Source of the DNA: Paragordius varius
Lineage: Eukaryota; Nematomorpha
Length of the DNA: 64,000 nt
NCBI GenBank assembly: GCA_964247055.1
Contig: OZ176051.1
Location: 558,001-622,000, forward strand
Reading direction: 5' to 3'
The translations under genes and the position numbers were made by a program. The notes below the pieces were generated by a model. The model ran no database searches and had not been told where the DNA came from. It worked only from the letters and a program-made list of their open reading frames with translations. How positions within the stretch are numbered: position 1 is the stretch's first letter; the number at the start of each line of letters is the position of its first letter. Below, in pieces: positions 9,801 through 24,660 of this stretch.

Positions 9801-12800
9801 GTAAGACTACATCAAAATATAGAGATAGTTTGACAAACTCTTTCATATCCGATTTTTACAACGATACTTTAAAAATTATGGTATTAAACCAGTCGCATCA
9901 ATACTCAAGTTAAACTTTGTGCTTAAAAATCGGATATTGGTCACCGGTGAACAAAATTATTTTTTATACATTCTCTAAGTAAGACAACATCAAAATATAG
10001 AAATAGTTTGACAAATTCTTTCATATCCGATTTTTACAACGATACTTTAAAAATTAATGTATTAAACTAGTCGCATCAATACTCAACTTAAACTTTGTCC
10101 GTAAAAATCGGATATTGGTCACCGGTGAACAAAATTATTTTTTATACATTCTCTTAGCAAGACTACATCAAAATATAGAGATAGTTTGACAAACTTTTTC
10201 ATATCCGATTTTTACAACGATACTTTAAAAATTAATGTGTTAAACTAGTCGCATCAATACTCAAGTTAAACTTTGTCCTTAAAAATCGGATATTGGTCAC
10301 CGGTGAACAAAATAATTTTTTATACATTCTCTTAGTAAGACTACATCAAAATATAGCGATAGCTTGACAAACTCTTTCATATCCGATTTTTACAACGATA
10401 CTTTAAAAATTATGGTATTAAACCAGTCGCATCAATACTCAAGTTAAACTTTGTCCTTAAAAATCGGATATTGGTCACCGGTGAACAAAACAATTTTTTA
10501 TACATTCTCTTAGTAAGACTACATCAAAATATAGAAATAGTTTGACATACTCTTTCATATCCGATTTTTACAACGATACTTTAAAAATTATGGTATTAAA
10601 CCAGTCGCATCCATACTCAAGTTAAACTTTGTCTTTAAATCGGATATTGGTCACCGGTGAACAAAATTATTTTTTATACATTCTCTTAGTAAGACTACAT
10701 CAAAATATAGAGATAGTTTGACAAACTCTTTCATATCCAATTTTTACAACGATACTTTAAAAATTATGGTATTAAACCAGTCGCATCAATACTCAAGCTA
10801 AACATTGTCCTTAAAAATCGGATATTGGTCACCGGTGAACAAAACTATTTTTTATACATTCTCTTAGTAAGACTACATCAAAATATAGAGATAGTTTGAC
10901 AAACTCTTTCATATCCGATTTTTACAACGATATTTAAAAATTAATGTATAAAACTAGTCGTATCAATAGATCGCATACACACTCAAGTTAAACTTTGTCC
11001 TTAAAAATCGCATATTGGTCACCGATGAACAAAATTATTTTTTATACATTCTCTTAGTAAGACTACATCAAAATATAGAGATAGTTTGACAAACTCTTTC
11101 ATATCCGATTTTTACAACGATACTTTAAAAATTAATGTATTAAACTAGTCGCATCAATACTCAAGCTAAAACTTTGTCCTTAAAAATCGGATATTGGTCA
11201 CCGGTGAACAAAATTATTTTTTATACATTCTCTTAGTAAGACTACATCAAAATATAGAGATAGTTTGACAAACTCTTTCATATCCGATTTTTACAACGAT
11301 ACTTTAAAAATTAATGTATAAAACTAGTCGTATCAATAAATCGCATCAATACTCAAGTTAAACTTTGTCCTTAAAAATCGGATATTGGTCACCGGTGAAC
11401 AAAATTATTTTTTATACATTCTCTTAGTAAGACTACATCAAATTATAGAGATAGTTTGACAAACTCTTTCATATCCGATTTTTACAACGATACTTTAAAA
11501 ATTATGGTATTAAACCAGTCGCATCAATACTCAAGTTAAACTTTGTCCTTAAAAATCGGATATTGGTCACCGGTGAACAAAATTATTTTTTATACATTCT
11601 CTTAGTAAGACTACATCAAAATATAGAAATAGTTTGACAAACTCTTTCATATCCGATTTTTACAACGATACTTTAAAAATTATGGTATTAAACCAGTCGC
11701 ATCAATACTCAAGTTAAACTTTGTTCTTAAAAATCGGATATTGCTCACCGGTGAACAAAATTATTTTTTATACATTCTCTTAGTAAGATTACATCAAAAT
11801 ATAGAGATAGTTTGACAAACTCTTTCATATCCGATTTTTACAACGATACTTTAAAAATTAATGTATTAAACTAGTCGCATCAATACTCAACTTAAACTTT
11901 GTCCTTAAAAATCGGATATTGGTCACCGGTGAACAAAATTATTTTTTATACATTCTCTTAGCAAGAGTACATCAAAATATAGAGATAGTTTGACGAACTT
12001 TTTCATATCCGATTTTTACAACGATACTTTAAAAATTAATGTATAAAACTAGTCGTATCAATAAATCGCATCAATACTCAAGTTAAACTTTGTCCTTAAA
12101 AATCGGATATTGATCACCGGTGAACAAAATTATTTTTTATACATTCTCTTTGTAGGACTACATCAAAATATAGAGATAGTTTGGCAAACTCTTTCATATC
12201 CGATTTTTACAACGATACTTTAAAAATTAATGTATAAAACTAGTCGCATCAATACTCAAGTTAAACTTTGTCCTTAAAAATTGAATATTGGTCACCGGTG
12301 AACAAAATTATTTTTTATACATTCTCATAGTAAGACTACATCAAAATATAGAGATAGTTTGGCAAACTCTTTCATATCCGATTTTTACAACGATACTTTA
12401 AAAATTAATGTATAAAACTAGTCGCATCAATACTCAAGTTAAACTTTGTCCTTAAAAATCAGATATTGCTCACCGGTGAACAAAATTATTTTTTATACAT
12501 TCTCTTAGTAAGACTACATCAAAATATAGAAATAGTTTGACAAACTCTTTCATATCCGATTTTTACAACGATACTTTAAAAATTAATGTGTTAAACTAGT
12601 CGCATCAATACTCAAGTTAAACTTTGTTCTTAAAAATCGAATATTGGTCACCGGTGAACAAAATTATTTTTTATACATTCTCTTAGTAAGACTACATCAA
12701 AATATAGAGATAGTTTGACAAACTCTTTCATATCCGATTTTTACAACGATACTTTAAAAATTAATGTGTTAAACTAGTCGCATCAATACTCAAGTTAAAC

Positions 12801-14022
12801 TTTGTCCTTAAAAATCGGATATTGGTCACCGGTGAACAAAATTATTTTTTATACATTCTCTTAGTAAGACTACATCAAAATATAGAGATAGTTTGACAAA
12901 CTCTTTCATATCCGATTTTTACAACGATACTTTAAAAATTATGGTATTAAACCAGTCGCATCAATACTCAAGTAAACTTTGTCCTTAAAAATCGGATATT
13001 GGTCACCGGTGAACAAAATTATTTTTTATACATTCTCTTAGTAAGACTACATCAAAATATAGAAATAGTTTGACAAATTCTTTCATATTCGATTTTTACA
13101 ACAATGCTTTAAAAATTAATGTATTAAACTAGTCGCATCAATACTCAACTTAAACTTTGTCCTTAAAAATCGGATATTGGTCACCGGTGAACAAAATTAT
13201 TTTTTATACATTCTCTTAGCAAGACTACATCAAAATATAGAGATAGTTTGACAAACTTTTTCATATCCGATTTTTACAACGATACTTTAAAAATTAATGT
13301 ATAAAACTAGTCGTATCAATAAATCGCATCAATACTCAAGTTAAACTTTGTCCTTAAAAATCGAATATTGGTCACCGGTGAACAAAATTATTTTTTATAC
13401 ATTCTCTTAGTAGGACTACATCAAAATATAGAGATAGTTTGGCAAACTCTTTCATATCCGATTTTTACAACGATACTTTAAAAATTAATGTATAAAACTA
13501 GTCGCATCAATACTCAAGTTAAACTTTGTCCTTAAAAATTGAATATTGGTCACCGGTGAACAAAATTATTTTTTATACATTCTCTTAGTAAGACTACATC
13601 AAAATATAGAGATAGTTTGGCAAACTCTTTCATATCCGATTTTTACAACGATACTTTAAAAATTAATGTATAAAACTAGTCGCATCAATACTCAAGTTAA
13701 ACTTTGTCCTTAAAAATCAGATATTGCTCACCGGTGAACAAAATTATTTTTTATACATTCTCTTAGTAAGACTACATCAAAATATAGAAATAGTTTGACA
13801 AACTCTTTCATATCCGATTTTTACAACGATACTTTAAAAATTAATGTGTTAAACTAGTCGCATCAATACTCAAGTTAAACTTTGTTCTTAAAAATCGAAT
13901 ATTGGTCACCGGTGAACAAAATTATTTTTTATACATTCTCTTAGTAAGACTACATCAAAATATAGAGATAGTTTGACAAACTCTTTCATATCCGATTTTT
14001 ACAACGATACTTTAAAAATTAA
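9801..14022 (+). repeat. Block A (4.2 kb), first full copy
   Basis: Recurs at 19,685-23,906 with a constant offset of 9,884 bp (9,885 after a one-base indel near 12,973). I noticed only five differences in 4.2 kb: 9,986, 12,327, 12,747, the indel, and 13,666. That is roughly 99.9% identity and points to a recent duplication. The block contains a seven-monomer higher-order repeat (ATCAGATATTGCTCACC markers at 12,460 and 13,718). Confidence 0.9.
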
Positions 14023-16043
14023 TGTTTAAAACTAGTCGCATCAATACTCAAGCATTGTCCTTAAAAATCGGATATTGGTCACCGGTGAACAAAACTATTT
14101 TTTATACATTCTCTTAGTAAGACTACATCAAAATATAGAGATAGTTTGACAAACTCTTTCATATCCGATTTTTACAACGATATTTAAAAATTAATGTATA
14201 AAACTAGTCGTATCAATAAATCGCATACACACTCAAGTTAAACTTTGTCCTTAAAAATCGCATATTGGTCACCGATGAACAAAATTATTTTTTATACATT
14301 CTCTTAGTAAGACTACATCAAAATATAGAGATAGTTTGACAAACTCTTTCATATCCGATTTTTACAACGATACTTTAAAAATTATGGTATTAAACCAGTC
14401 GCATCCATACTCAAGTTAAACTTTGTCCTTAAATCGGATATTGGTCACCGGTGAACAAAATTATTTTTTATTCATTCTCTTAGTAAGACTACATCAAAAT
14501 ATAGAGATAGTTTGACAAACTCTTTCATATCCAATTTTTACAACGATACTTTAAAAATTATGGTATTAAACCAGTCGCATCAATACTCAAGTTAAACTTT
14601 GTCCTGAAAAATCGGATATTGGTCACCGGTGAACAAATTTAATTTATATACATTCTCTTAGTAAGACTACATCAAAATATAGAGATAGTTTGACAAACTC
14701 TTTCATATCCGATTTTTACAACGATACTTTAAAAATTAATGTGTTAAACCAGTCGCATCAATACTCAAGTTAAACTTTGTCCTGAAAAATCGGATATTGG
14801 TCACCGGTGAACAAATTTAATTTATATACATTCTCTTAGTAAGACTACATCAAAATATAGAGATAGTTTGACAAACTCTTTCATATCCGATTTTTACAAC
14901 GATACTTTAAAAATTATGGTATTAAACCAGTCGCATCAATACTCAAGTTAAACTTTGTCCTTAAAAATCGGATATTGGTCACCGGTGAACAAAATTATTT
15001 TTTATACATTCTCTTAGTAAGACTACATCAAAATATAGAAATAGTTTGACAAATTCTTTCATATCCGATTTTTACAACAATACTTTAAAAATTAATGTAT
15101 TAAACTAGTCGCATCAATACTCAACTTAAACTTTGTCCTTAAAAATCGGATATTGGTCACCGGTGAACAAAATTATTTTTTATACATTCTCTTAGTAGGA
15201 CTACATCAAAATATAGAGATAGTTTGGCAAACTCTTTCATATCCGATTTTTACAACGATACTTGAAAAATTAATGTTTAAAACTAGTCGCATCAATACTC
15301 AAGTTAAACTTTGTCCTTAAAAATCAGATATTGCTCACCGGTGAACAAAATTATTTTTTATACATTCTCTTAGTAAGACTACATCAAAATATAGAGATAG
15401 TTTGACAAACTTTTTCATATCCGATTTTTACAACGATACTTTAAAAATTAATGTATAAAACTAGTCGTATCAATAAATCGCATCACTACTCAAGTTAAAC
15501 CTTGTCCTTAAAAATCGGATATTGATCACCGGTGAACAAAATTATTTTTTATACGTTCTCTTAGTAGGACTACATCAAAATATAGAGATAGTTTGGCAAA
15601 CTCTTTCATATCCGATTTTTACAACGATACTTTAAAAATTAATGTATAAAACTAGTCGCATCAATACTCAAGTTAAACTTTTTCCTTAAAAATCGAATAT
15701 TGGTCACCGGTGAACAAAATTATTTTTTATACATTCTCTTAGTAGGACTACATCAAAATATAGAGATAGTTTGGCAAACTCTTTCATATCCGATTTTTAC
15801 AACGATACTTTAAAAATTAATGTATAAAACTAGTCGCATCAATACTCAAGTTAAACTTTGTCCTTAAAAATCAGATATTGCTGACAGGTGAACAAAATTA
15901 TTTTTTATACATTCTCTTAGTAAGACTATATCAAAATATAGAAATAGTTTGACAAACTCTTTCATATCCGATTTTTACAACGATACTTTAAAAATTAATG
16001 TATAAAACTAGTCGTATCAATAAATCGCATCACTACTCAAGTT

Positions 16044-16199
16044 AAACCTTGTCCTTAAAAATCGGATATTGATCACCGGTGAACAAAATTATTTTTTATA
16101 CGTTCTCTTAGTAGGACTACATCAAAATATAGAGATAGTTTGGCTACAACGATACTTTAAAAATTAATGTATAAAACTAGTCGCATCAATACTCAAGTT
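16044..16199 (+). repeat. 156-bp deletion monomer lacking the right inverted-repeat arm
   Basis: A 22-bp internal deletion joins GTTTGGC directly to TACAACG, removing the CAAACT half of the short dyad and most of ATATCCGATTTTT. The same deletion is found only at 27,359-27,514, the equivalent place in block B', so it arose once, before B was duplicated. Confidence 0.92.
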
Positions 16200-16369
16200 A
16201 AACTTTGTCCTTAAAAATCAGATATTGCTGACAGGTGAACAAAATTATTTTTTATACATTCTCTTAGTAAGACTATATCAAAATATAGAAATAGTTTGAC
16301 AAACTTTTTCATATCCGATTTTTACAACGATACTTTAAAAATTAATGTATAAAACTAGTCGTATCAATA

Positions 16370-16740
16370 AATCGCATCACTACTCAAGTTAAACCTTGTC
16401 CTTAAAAATCGGATATTGATCACCGGTGAACAAAATTATTTTTTATACATTCTCTTAGTAGGACTACATCAAAATATAGAGATAGTTTGGCAAACTCTTT
16501 CATATCCGATTTTTACAACGATACTTTAAAAATTAATGTATAAAACTAGTCGCATCAATACTCAAGTTAAACTTTGTCCTTAAAAATCAGATATTGCTGA
16601 CAGGTGAACAAAATTATTTTTTATACATTCTCTTAGTAAGACTATATCAAAATATAGAAATAGTTTGACAAACTTTTTCATATCCGATTTTTACAACGAT
16701 ACTTTAAAAATTAATGTATAAAACTAGTCGTATCAATAAA
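16370..16740 (+). repeat. Extra dimer (~369 bp) present only in B
   Basis: A CACTACTC/GATCACCGG monomer plus a CAGATATTGCTGACAGG monomer is present once more here than in B'. The offset to B' drops from 11,315 to 10,946 bp across it, exactly the length of this dimer. It repeats its immediate neighbours. Confidence 0.82.
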
Positions 16741-16861
16741 TCGCATCACTACTCAAGTTAAACCTTGTCCTTAAAAATCGGATATTGATCACCGGTGAAC
16801 AAAATTATTTTTTATACGTTCTCTTAGTAGGACTACATCAAAATATAGAGATAGTTTGGCA

Positions 16862-18285
16862 AACTCTTTCATATCCGATTTTTACAACGATACTTTAAAA
16901 ATTAATGTATAAAACTAGTCGCATCAATACTCAAGTTAAACTTTTTCCTTAAAAATCGAATATTGGTCACCGGTGAACAAAATTATTTTTTATACATTCT
17001 CTTAGTAGGACTACATCAAAATATAGAGATAGTTTGGCAAACTCTTTCATATCCGATTTTTACAACGATACTTTAAAAATTAATGTATAAAACTAGTCGC
17101 ATCAATACTCAAGTTAAACTTTGTCCTTAAAAATCAGATATTGCTGACAGGTGAACAAAATTATTTTTTATACATTCTCTTAGTAAGACTATATCAAAAT
17201 ATAGAAATAGTTTGACAAACTCTTTCATATCCGATTTTTACAACGATACTTTAAAAATTAATGTGTTAAACTAGTCGCATCAATACTCAAGTTAAACTTT
17301 GTCCTTAAAAATCGGATATTGGTCACCGGTGAACAAAACAATTTTTTATACACTCTCTTAGTAAGACTACATCAAAATATAGCGATGGCTTGACAAACTC
17401 TTTCATATCCGATTTTTACAACGATACTTTAAAAATTATGGTATTAAACCAGTCGCATCAATACTCAAGTTAAACTTTGTCCTTAAAAATCGGATATTGG
17501 TCACCGGTGAACAAAACAATTTTTTATACATTCTCTTAGTAAGACTACATCAAAATATAGAGATAGTTTGGCAAACTCTTTCATATCCGATTTTTACAAC
17601 GATACTTTAAAAATTAATGTATAAAACTAGTCGCATCAATACTCAAGTTAAACTTTTTCCTTAAAAATCGAATATTGGTCACCGGTGAACAAAATTATTT
17701 TTTATACATTCTCTTAGTAGGACTACATCAAAATATAGAGATAGTTTGGCAAACTCTTTCATATCCGATTTTTACAACGATACTTTAAAAATTAATGTAT
17801 AAAACTAGTCGCATCAATACTCAAGTTAAACTTTGTCCTTAAAAATCAGATATTGCTGACAGGTGAACAAAATTATTTTTTATACATTCTCTTAGTAAGA
17901 CTATATCAAAATATAGAAATAGTTTGACAAACTCTTTCATATCCGATTTTTACAACGATACTTTAAAAATTAATGTGTTAAACTAGTCGCATCAATACTC
18001 AAGTTAAACTTTGTCCTTAAAAATCGGATATTGGTCACCGGTGAACAAAACAATTTTTTATACACTCTCATAGTAAGACTACATCAAAATATAGCGATGG
18101 CTTGACAAACTCTTTCATATCCGATTTTTACAACGATACTTTAAAAATTATGGTATTAAACCAGTCGCATCAATACTCAAGTTAAACTTTGTCCTTAAAA
18201 ATCGGATATTCGTCACCGGTGAACAAAATTATTTTTTATACATTCTCTTAGTAAGACTACATCAAAATATAGAGATAGTTTGACA
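16862..18285 (+). repeat. Tetramer higher-order repeat, 712-bp period, two units
   Basis: The order is a TTTGGC monomer, a CTTTTTCC monomer, a CTGACAGG monomer and an ACAATTTTTTATACACTC/GCGATGGC monomer. The CTTTTTCC marker occurs at 16,941 and 17,653. The same tetramer occurs in B' at 27,887 and 28,599, so it predates the B/B' duplication. Confidence 0.83.
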
Positions 18286-19684
18286 AACTCTTTCATATCC
18301 GATTTTTACAACGATACTTTAAAAATTATGGTATTAAACCAGTCGCATCAATACTCAAGTTAAACTTTGTCCTTAAAAATCGGATATTGGTCACCGGTGA
18401 ACAAAACAATTTTTTATACATTCTCTTAGTAAGACTACATCAAAATAAAGCGATAGCTTGACAAACTCTTTCATATCCGATTTTTACAACGATACTTTAA
18501 AAATTATGGTATTAAACCAGTCGCATCAATACTCAAGTTAAACTTTGTCCTGAAAAATCGGATATTGGTCACCGGTGAACAAAATTAATTTATATACATT
18601 CTCTTAGTAAGACTACATCAAAATATAGAGATAGTTTGACAAACTCTTTCATATCCGATTTTTACAACGATACTTTAAAAATTAATGTTTAAAACTAGTC
18701 GCATCAATACTCAAGCTAAACATTGTCCTTAAAAATCGGATATTGGTCACCGGTGAACAAAACTATTTTTTATACATTCTCTTAGTAAGACTACATCAAA
18801 ATATAGAGATAGTTTGACAAACTCTTTCATATCCGATTTTTACAACGATACTTTAAAAATTAATGTTTAAAACTAGTCGCATCAATACTCAAGCTAAACA
18901 TTGTCCTTAAAATTCGGATATTGGTCACCGGTGAACAAAACTATTTTTTATACATTCTCTTAGTAAGACTACATCAAAATATAGAGATAGTTTGACAAAC
19001 TCTTTCATATCCGATTTTTACAACGATATTTAAAAATTAATGTATAAAACTAGTCGTATCAATAAATCGCATACACATTCAAGTTAAACTTTGTCCTTAA
19101 AAATCGCATATTGGTCACCGGTGAACAAAATAATTTTTTATACATTCTCTTAGTAAGACTACATCAAAATATAGCGATAGCTTGACAAACTCTTTCATAT
19201 CCGATTTTTACAACGATACTTTAAAAATTATGGTATTAAACCAGTCGCATCAATACTCAAGTTAAACTTTGTCCTTAAAAATCGGATATTGGTCACCGGT
19301 GAACAAAACAATTTTTTATACATTCTCTTAGTAAGACTACATCAAAATATAGAAATAGTTTGACAAACTCTTTCATATCCGATTTTTACAACGATACTTT
19401 AAAAATTATGGTATTAAACCAGTCGCATCCATACTCAAGTTAAACTTTGTCCTTAAATCGGATATTGGTCCCCGGTGAACAAAATTATTTTTTATACATT
19501 CTCTTAGTAAGACTACATCAAAATATAGAGATAGTTTGACAAACTCTTTCATATCCAATTTTTACAACGATACTTTAAAAATTATGGTATTAAACCAGTC
19601 GCATCAACTCTCAAGTTAAACTTTGTCCTGAAAAATCGGATATTGGTCACCGGTGAACAAAATTAATTTATATACATTGTCTTA

Positions 19685-22600
19685 GTAAGACTACATCAAA
19701 ATATAGAGATAGTTTGACAAACTCTTTCATATCCGATTTTTACAACGATACTTTAAAAATTATGGTATTAAACCAGTCGCATCAATACTCAAGTTAAACT
19801 TTGTGCTTAAAAATCGGATATTGGTCACCGGTGAACAAAATTATTTTTTATACATTCTCTAAGTAAGACTACATCAAAATATAGAAATAGTTTGACAAAT
19901 TCTTTCATATCCGATTTTTACAACGATACTTTAAAAATTAATGTATTAAACTAGTCGCATCAATACTCAACTTAAACTTTGTCCGTAAAAATCGGATATT
20001 GGTCACCGGTGAACAAAATTATTTTTTATACATTCTCTTAGCAAGACTACATCAAAATATAGAGATAGTTTGACAAACTTTTTCATATCCGATTTTTACA
20101 ACGATACTTTAAAAATTAATGTGTTAAACTAGTCGCATCAATACTCAAGTTAAACTTTGTCCTTAAAAATCGGATATTGGTCACCGGTGAACAAAATAAT
20201 TTTTTATACATTCTCTTAGTAAGACTACATCAAAATATAGCGATAGCTTGACAAACTCTTTCATATCCGATTTTTACAACGATACTTTAAAAATTATGGT
20301 ATTAAACCAGTCGCATCAATACTCAAGTTAAACTTTGTCCTTAAAAATCGGATATTGGTCACCGGTGAACAAAACAATTTTTTATACATTCTCTTAGTAA
20401 GACTACATCAAAATATAGAAATAGTTTGACATACTCTTTCATATCCGATTTTTACAACGATACTTTAAAAATTATGGTATTAAACCAGTCGCATCCATAC
20501 TCAAGTTAAACTTTGTCTTTAAATCGGATATTGGTCACCGGTGAACAAAATTATTTTTTATACATTCTCTTAGTAAGACTACATCAAAATATAGAGATAG
20601 TTTGACAAACTCTTTCATATCCAATTTTTACAACGATACTTTAAAAATTATGGTATTAAACCAGTCGCATCAATACTCAAGCTAAACATTGTCCTTAAAA
20701 ATCGGATATTGGTCACCGGTGAACAAAACTATTTTTTATACATTCTCTTAGTAAGACTACATCAAAATATAGAGATAGTTTGACAAACTCTTTCATATCC
20801 GATTTTTACAACGATATTTAAAAATTAATGTATAAAACTAGTCGTATCAATAGATCGCATACACACTCAAGTTAAACTTTGTCCTTAAAAATCGCATATT
20901 GGTCACCGATGAACAAAATTATTTTTTATACATTCTCTTAGTAAGACTACATCAAAATATAGAGATAGTTTGACAAACTCTTTCATATCCGATTTTTACA
21001 ACGATACTTTAAAAATTAATGTATTAAACTAGTCGCATCAATACTCAAGCTAAAACTTTGTCCTTAAAAATCGGATATTGGTCACCGGTGAACAAAATTA
21101 TTTTTTATACATTCTCTTAGTAAGACTACATCAAAATATAGAGATAGTTTGACAAACTCTTTCATATCCGATTTTTACAACGATACTTTAAAAATTAATG
21201 TATAAAACTAGTCGTATCAATAAATCGCATCAATACTCAAGTTAAACTTTGTCCTTAAAAATCGGATATTGGTCACCGGTGAACAAAATTATTTTTTATA
21301 CATTCTCTTAGTAAGACTACATCAAATTATAGAGATAGTTTGACAAACTCTTTCATATCCGATTTTTACAACGATACTTTAAAAATTATGGTATTAAACC
21401 AGTCGCATCAATACTCAAGTTAAACTTTGTCCTTAAAAATCGGATATTGGTCACCGGTGAACAAAATTATTTTTTATACATTCTCTTAGTAAGACTACAT
21501 CAAAATATAGAAATAGTTTGACAAACTCTTTCATATCCGATTTTTACAACGATACTTTAAAAATTATGGTATTAAACCAGTCGCATCAATACTCAAGTTA
21601 AACTTTGTTCTTAAAAATCGGATATTGCTCACCGGTGAACAAAATTATTTTTTATACATTCTCTTAGTAAGATTACATCAAAATATAGAGATAGTTTGAC
21701 AAACTCTTTCATATCCGATTTTTACAACGATACTTTAAAAATTAATGTATTAAACTAGTCGCATCAATACTCAACTTAAACTTTGTCCTTAAAAATCGGA
21801 TATTGGTCACCGGTGAACAAAATTATTTTTTATACATTCTCTTAGCAAGAGTACATCAAAATATAGAGATAGTTTGACGAACTTTTTCATATCCGATTTT
21901 TACAACGATACTTTAAAAATTAATGTATAAAACTAGTCGTATCAATAAATCGCATCAATACTCAAGTTAAACTTTGTCCTTAAAAATCGGATATTGATCA
22001 CCGGTGAACAAAATTATTTTTTATACATTCTCTTTGTAGGACTACATCAAAATATAGAGATAGTTTGGCAAACTCTTTCATATCCGATTTTTACAACGAT
22101 ACTTTAAAAATTAATGTATAAAACTAGTCGCATCAATACTCAAGTTAAACTTTGTCCTTAAAAATTGAATATTGGTCACCGGTGAACAAAATTATTTTTT
22201 ATACATTCTCTTAGTAAGACTACATCAAAATATAGAGATAGTTTGGCAAACTCTTTCATATCCGATTTTTACAACGATACTTTAAAAATTAATGTATAAA
22301 ACTAGTCGCATCAATACTCAAGTTAAACTTTGTCCTTAAAAATCAGATATTGCTCACCGGTGAACAAAATTATTTTTTATACATTCTCTTAGTAAGACTA
22401 CATCAAAATATAGAAATAGTTTGACAAACTCTTTCATATCCGATTTTTACAACGATACTTTAAAAATTAATGTGTTAAACTAGTCGCATCAATACTCAAG
22501 TTAAACTTTGTTCTTAAAAATCGAATATTGGTCACCGGTGAACAAAATTATTTTTTATACATTCTCTTAGTAAGACTACATCAAAATATAGAGATAGTTT

Positions 22601-23906
22601 GACAAACTCTTTCATATCCGATTTTTACAAAGATACTTTAAAAATTAATGTGTTAAACTAGTCGCATCAATACTCAAGTTAAACTTTGTCCTTAAAAATC
22701 GGATATTGGTCACCGGTGAACAAAATTATTTTTTATACATTCTCTTAGTAAGACTACATCAAAATATAGAGATAGTTTGACAAACTCTTTCATATCCGAT
22801 TTTTACAACGATACTTTAAAAATTATGGTATTAAACCAGTCGCATCAATACTCAAGTTAAACTTTGTCCTTAAAAATCGGATATTGGTCACCGGTGAACA
22901 AAATTATTTTTTATACATTCTCTTAGTAAGACTACATCAAAATATAGAAATAGTTTGACAAATTCTTTCATATTCGATTTTTACAACAATGCTTTAAAAA
23001 TTAATGTATTAAACTAGTCGCATCAATACTCAACTTAAACTTTGTCCTTAAAAATCGGATATTGGTCACCGGTGAACAAAATTATTTTTTATACATTCTC
23101 TTAGCAAGACTACATCAAAATATAGAGATAGTTTGACAAACTTTTTCATATCCGATTTTTACAACGATACTTTAAAAATTAATGTATAAAACTAGTCGTA
23201 TCAATAAATCGCATCAATACTCAAGTTAAACTTTGTCCTTAAAAATCGAATATTGGTCACCGGTGAACAAAATTATTTTTTATACATTCTCTTAGTAGGA
23301 CTACATCAAAATATAGAGATAGTTTGGCAAACTCTTTCATATCCGATTTTTACAACGATACTTTAAAAATTAATGTATAAAACTAGTCGCATCAATACTC
23401 AAGTTAAACTTTGTCCTTAAAAATTGAATATTGGTCACCGGTGAACAAAATTATTTTTTATACATTCTCTTAGTAAGACTACATCAAAATATAGAGATAG
23501 TTTGGCAAACTCTTTCATATCCGATTTTTACAACGATACTTTAAAAATTATTGTATAAAACTAGTCGCATCAATACTCAAGTTAAACTTTGTCCTTAAAA
23601 ATCAGATATTGCTCACCGGTGAACAAAATTATTTTTTATACATTCTCTTAGTAAGACTACATCAAAATATAGAAATAGTTTGACAAACTCTTTCATATCC
23701 GATTTTTACAACGATACTTTAAAAATTAATGTGTTAAACTAGTCGCATCAATACTCAAGTTAAACTTTGTTCTTAAAAATCGAATATTGGTCACCGGTGA
23801 ACAAAATTATTTTTTATACATTCTCTTAGTAAGACTACATCAAAATATAGAGATAGTTTGACAAACTCTTTCATATCCGATTTTTACAACGATACTTTAA
23901 AAATTA
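19685..23906 (+). repeat. Block A' (4.2 kb), second full copy
   Basis: Near-identical to 9,801-14,022, with every rare marker at the +9,884/9,885 offset: GTGCTT 19,803; GTCTTTAAAT 20,515; GCAAGAGTAC 21,845; TGTAGG 22,035; ATTCGATTTTT with AACAATGC at 22,986. Private changes include ACAAAGATAC at 22,631. It ends where A continues into AATGTTTAA while A' continues into GTGTTAAA. Confidence 0.9.
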
Positions 23907-24660
23907 ATGTGTTAAACTAGTCGCATCAATACTCAAGTTAAACTTTGTCCTTAAAAATCGGATATTGGTCACCGGTGAACAAAATTATTTTTTATACATT
24001 CTCTTAGTAAGACTACATCAAAATATAGAGATAGTTTGACAAACTCTTTCATATCCGATTTTTACAACGATACTTTAAAAATTATGGTATTAAACCAGTC
24101 GCATCAATACTCAAGTTAAACTTTGTCCTTAAAAATCGGATATTGGTCACCGGTGAACAAAATTATTTTTTATACATTCTCTTAGTAAGACTACATCAAA
24201 ATATAGAAATAGTTTGACAAATTCTTTCATATTCGATTTTTACAACAATGCTTTAAAAATTAATGTATTAAACTAGTCGCATCAATACTCAACTTAAACT
24301 TTGTCCTTAAAAATCGGATATTGGTCACCGGTGAACAAAATTATTTTTTATACATTCTCTTAGCAAGACTACATCAAAATATAGAGATAGTTTGACAAAC
24401 TTTTTCATATCCGATTTTTACAACGATACTTTAAAAATTAATGTATAAAACTAGTCGTATCAATAAATCGCATCAATACTCAAGTTAAACTTTGTCCTTA
24501 AAAATCGAATATTGGTCACCGGTGAACAAAATTATTTTTTATACATTCTCTTAGTAGGACTACATCAAAATATAGAGATAGTTTGGCAAACTCTTTCATA
24601 TCCGATTTTTACAACGATACTTTAAAAATTAATGTATAAAACTAGTCGCATCAATACTCA
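22050..24660 (+). repeat. Seven-monomer higher-order repeat, 1,259-bp period
   Basis: TTGAAT (22,165/23,424), CAGATATTGCTC (22,344/23,603), GTTCTT (22,511/23,770) and AACAATGC (22,986/24,245) all repeat at exactly 1,259 bp. One of the seven monomers is the long 191-bp form. Block A holds the first unit and part of the second; A' has the extended version, which accounts for most of the increase of the A/B offset from 9,885 to 11,320 bp. Confidence 0.87.

Larger units (their letters stand above)
14023..19684 (+). repeat. Block B, first copy
   Basis: Begins where A and A' stop matching (AATGTTTAAAAC tail, then AAGCATTGTCC at 14,050). Up to about 19,010 it matches 25,343-31,020. Offsets step from 11,320 to 11,315, then 10,946, then 12,004 bp as monomers are gained or lost. 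It includes the CTGACAGGTG, TTTTTCC, GCGATGGC and CCTGAAAAATCGG monomer types. From about 18,540 to 19,680 it resembles 40,950-42,100 (rare marker GGTCCCCGGTG at 19,467 and 41,885), linking this zone to the 2,868-bp repeats downstream. Confidence 0.87.
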
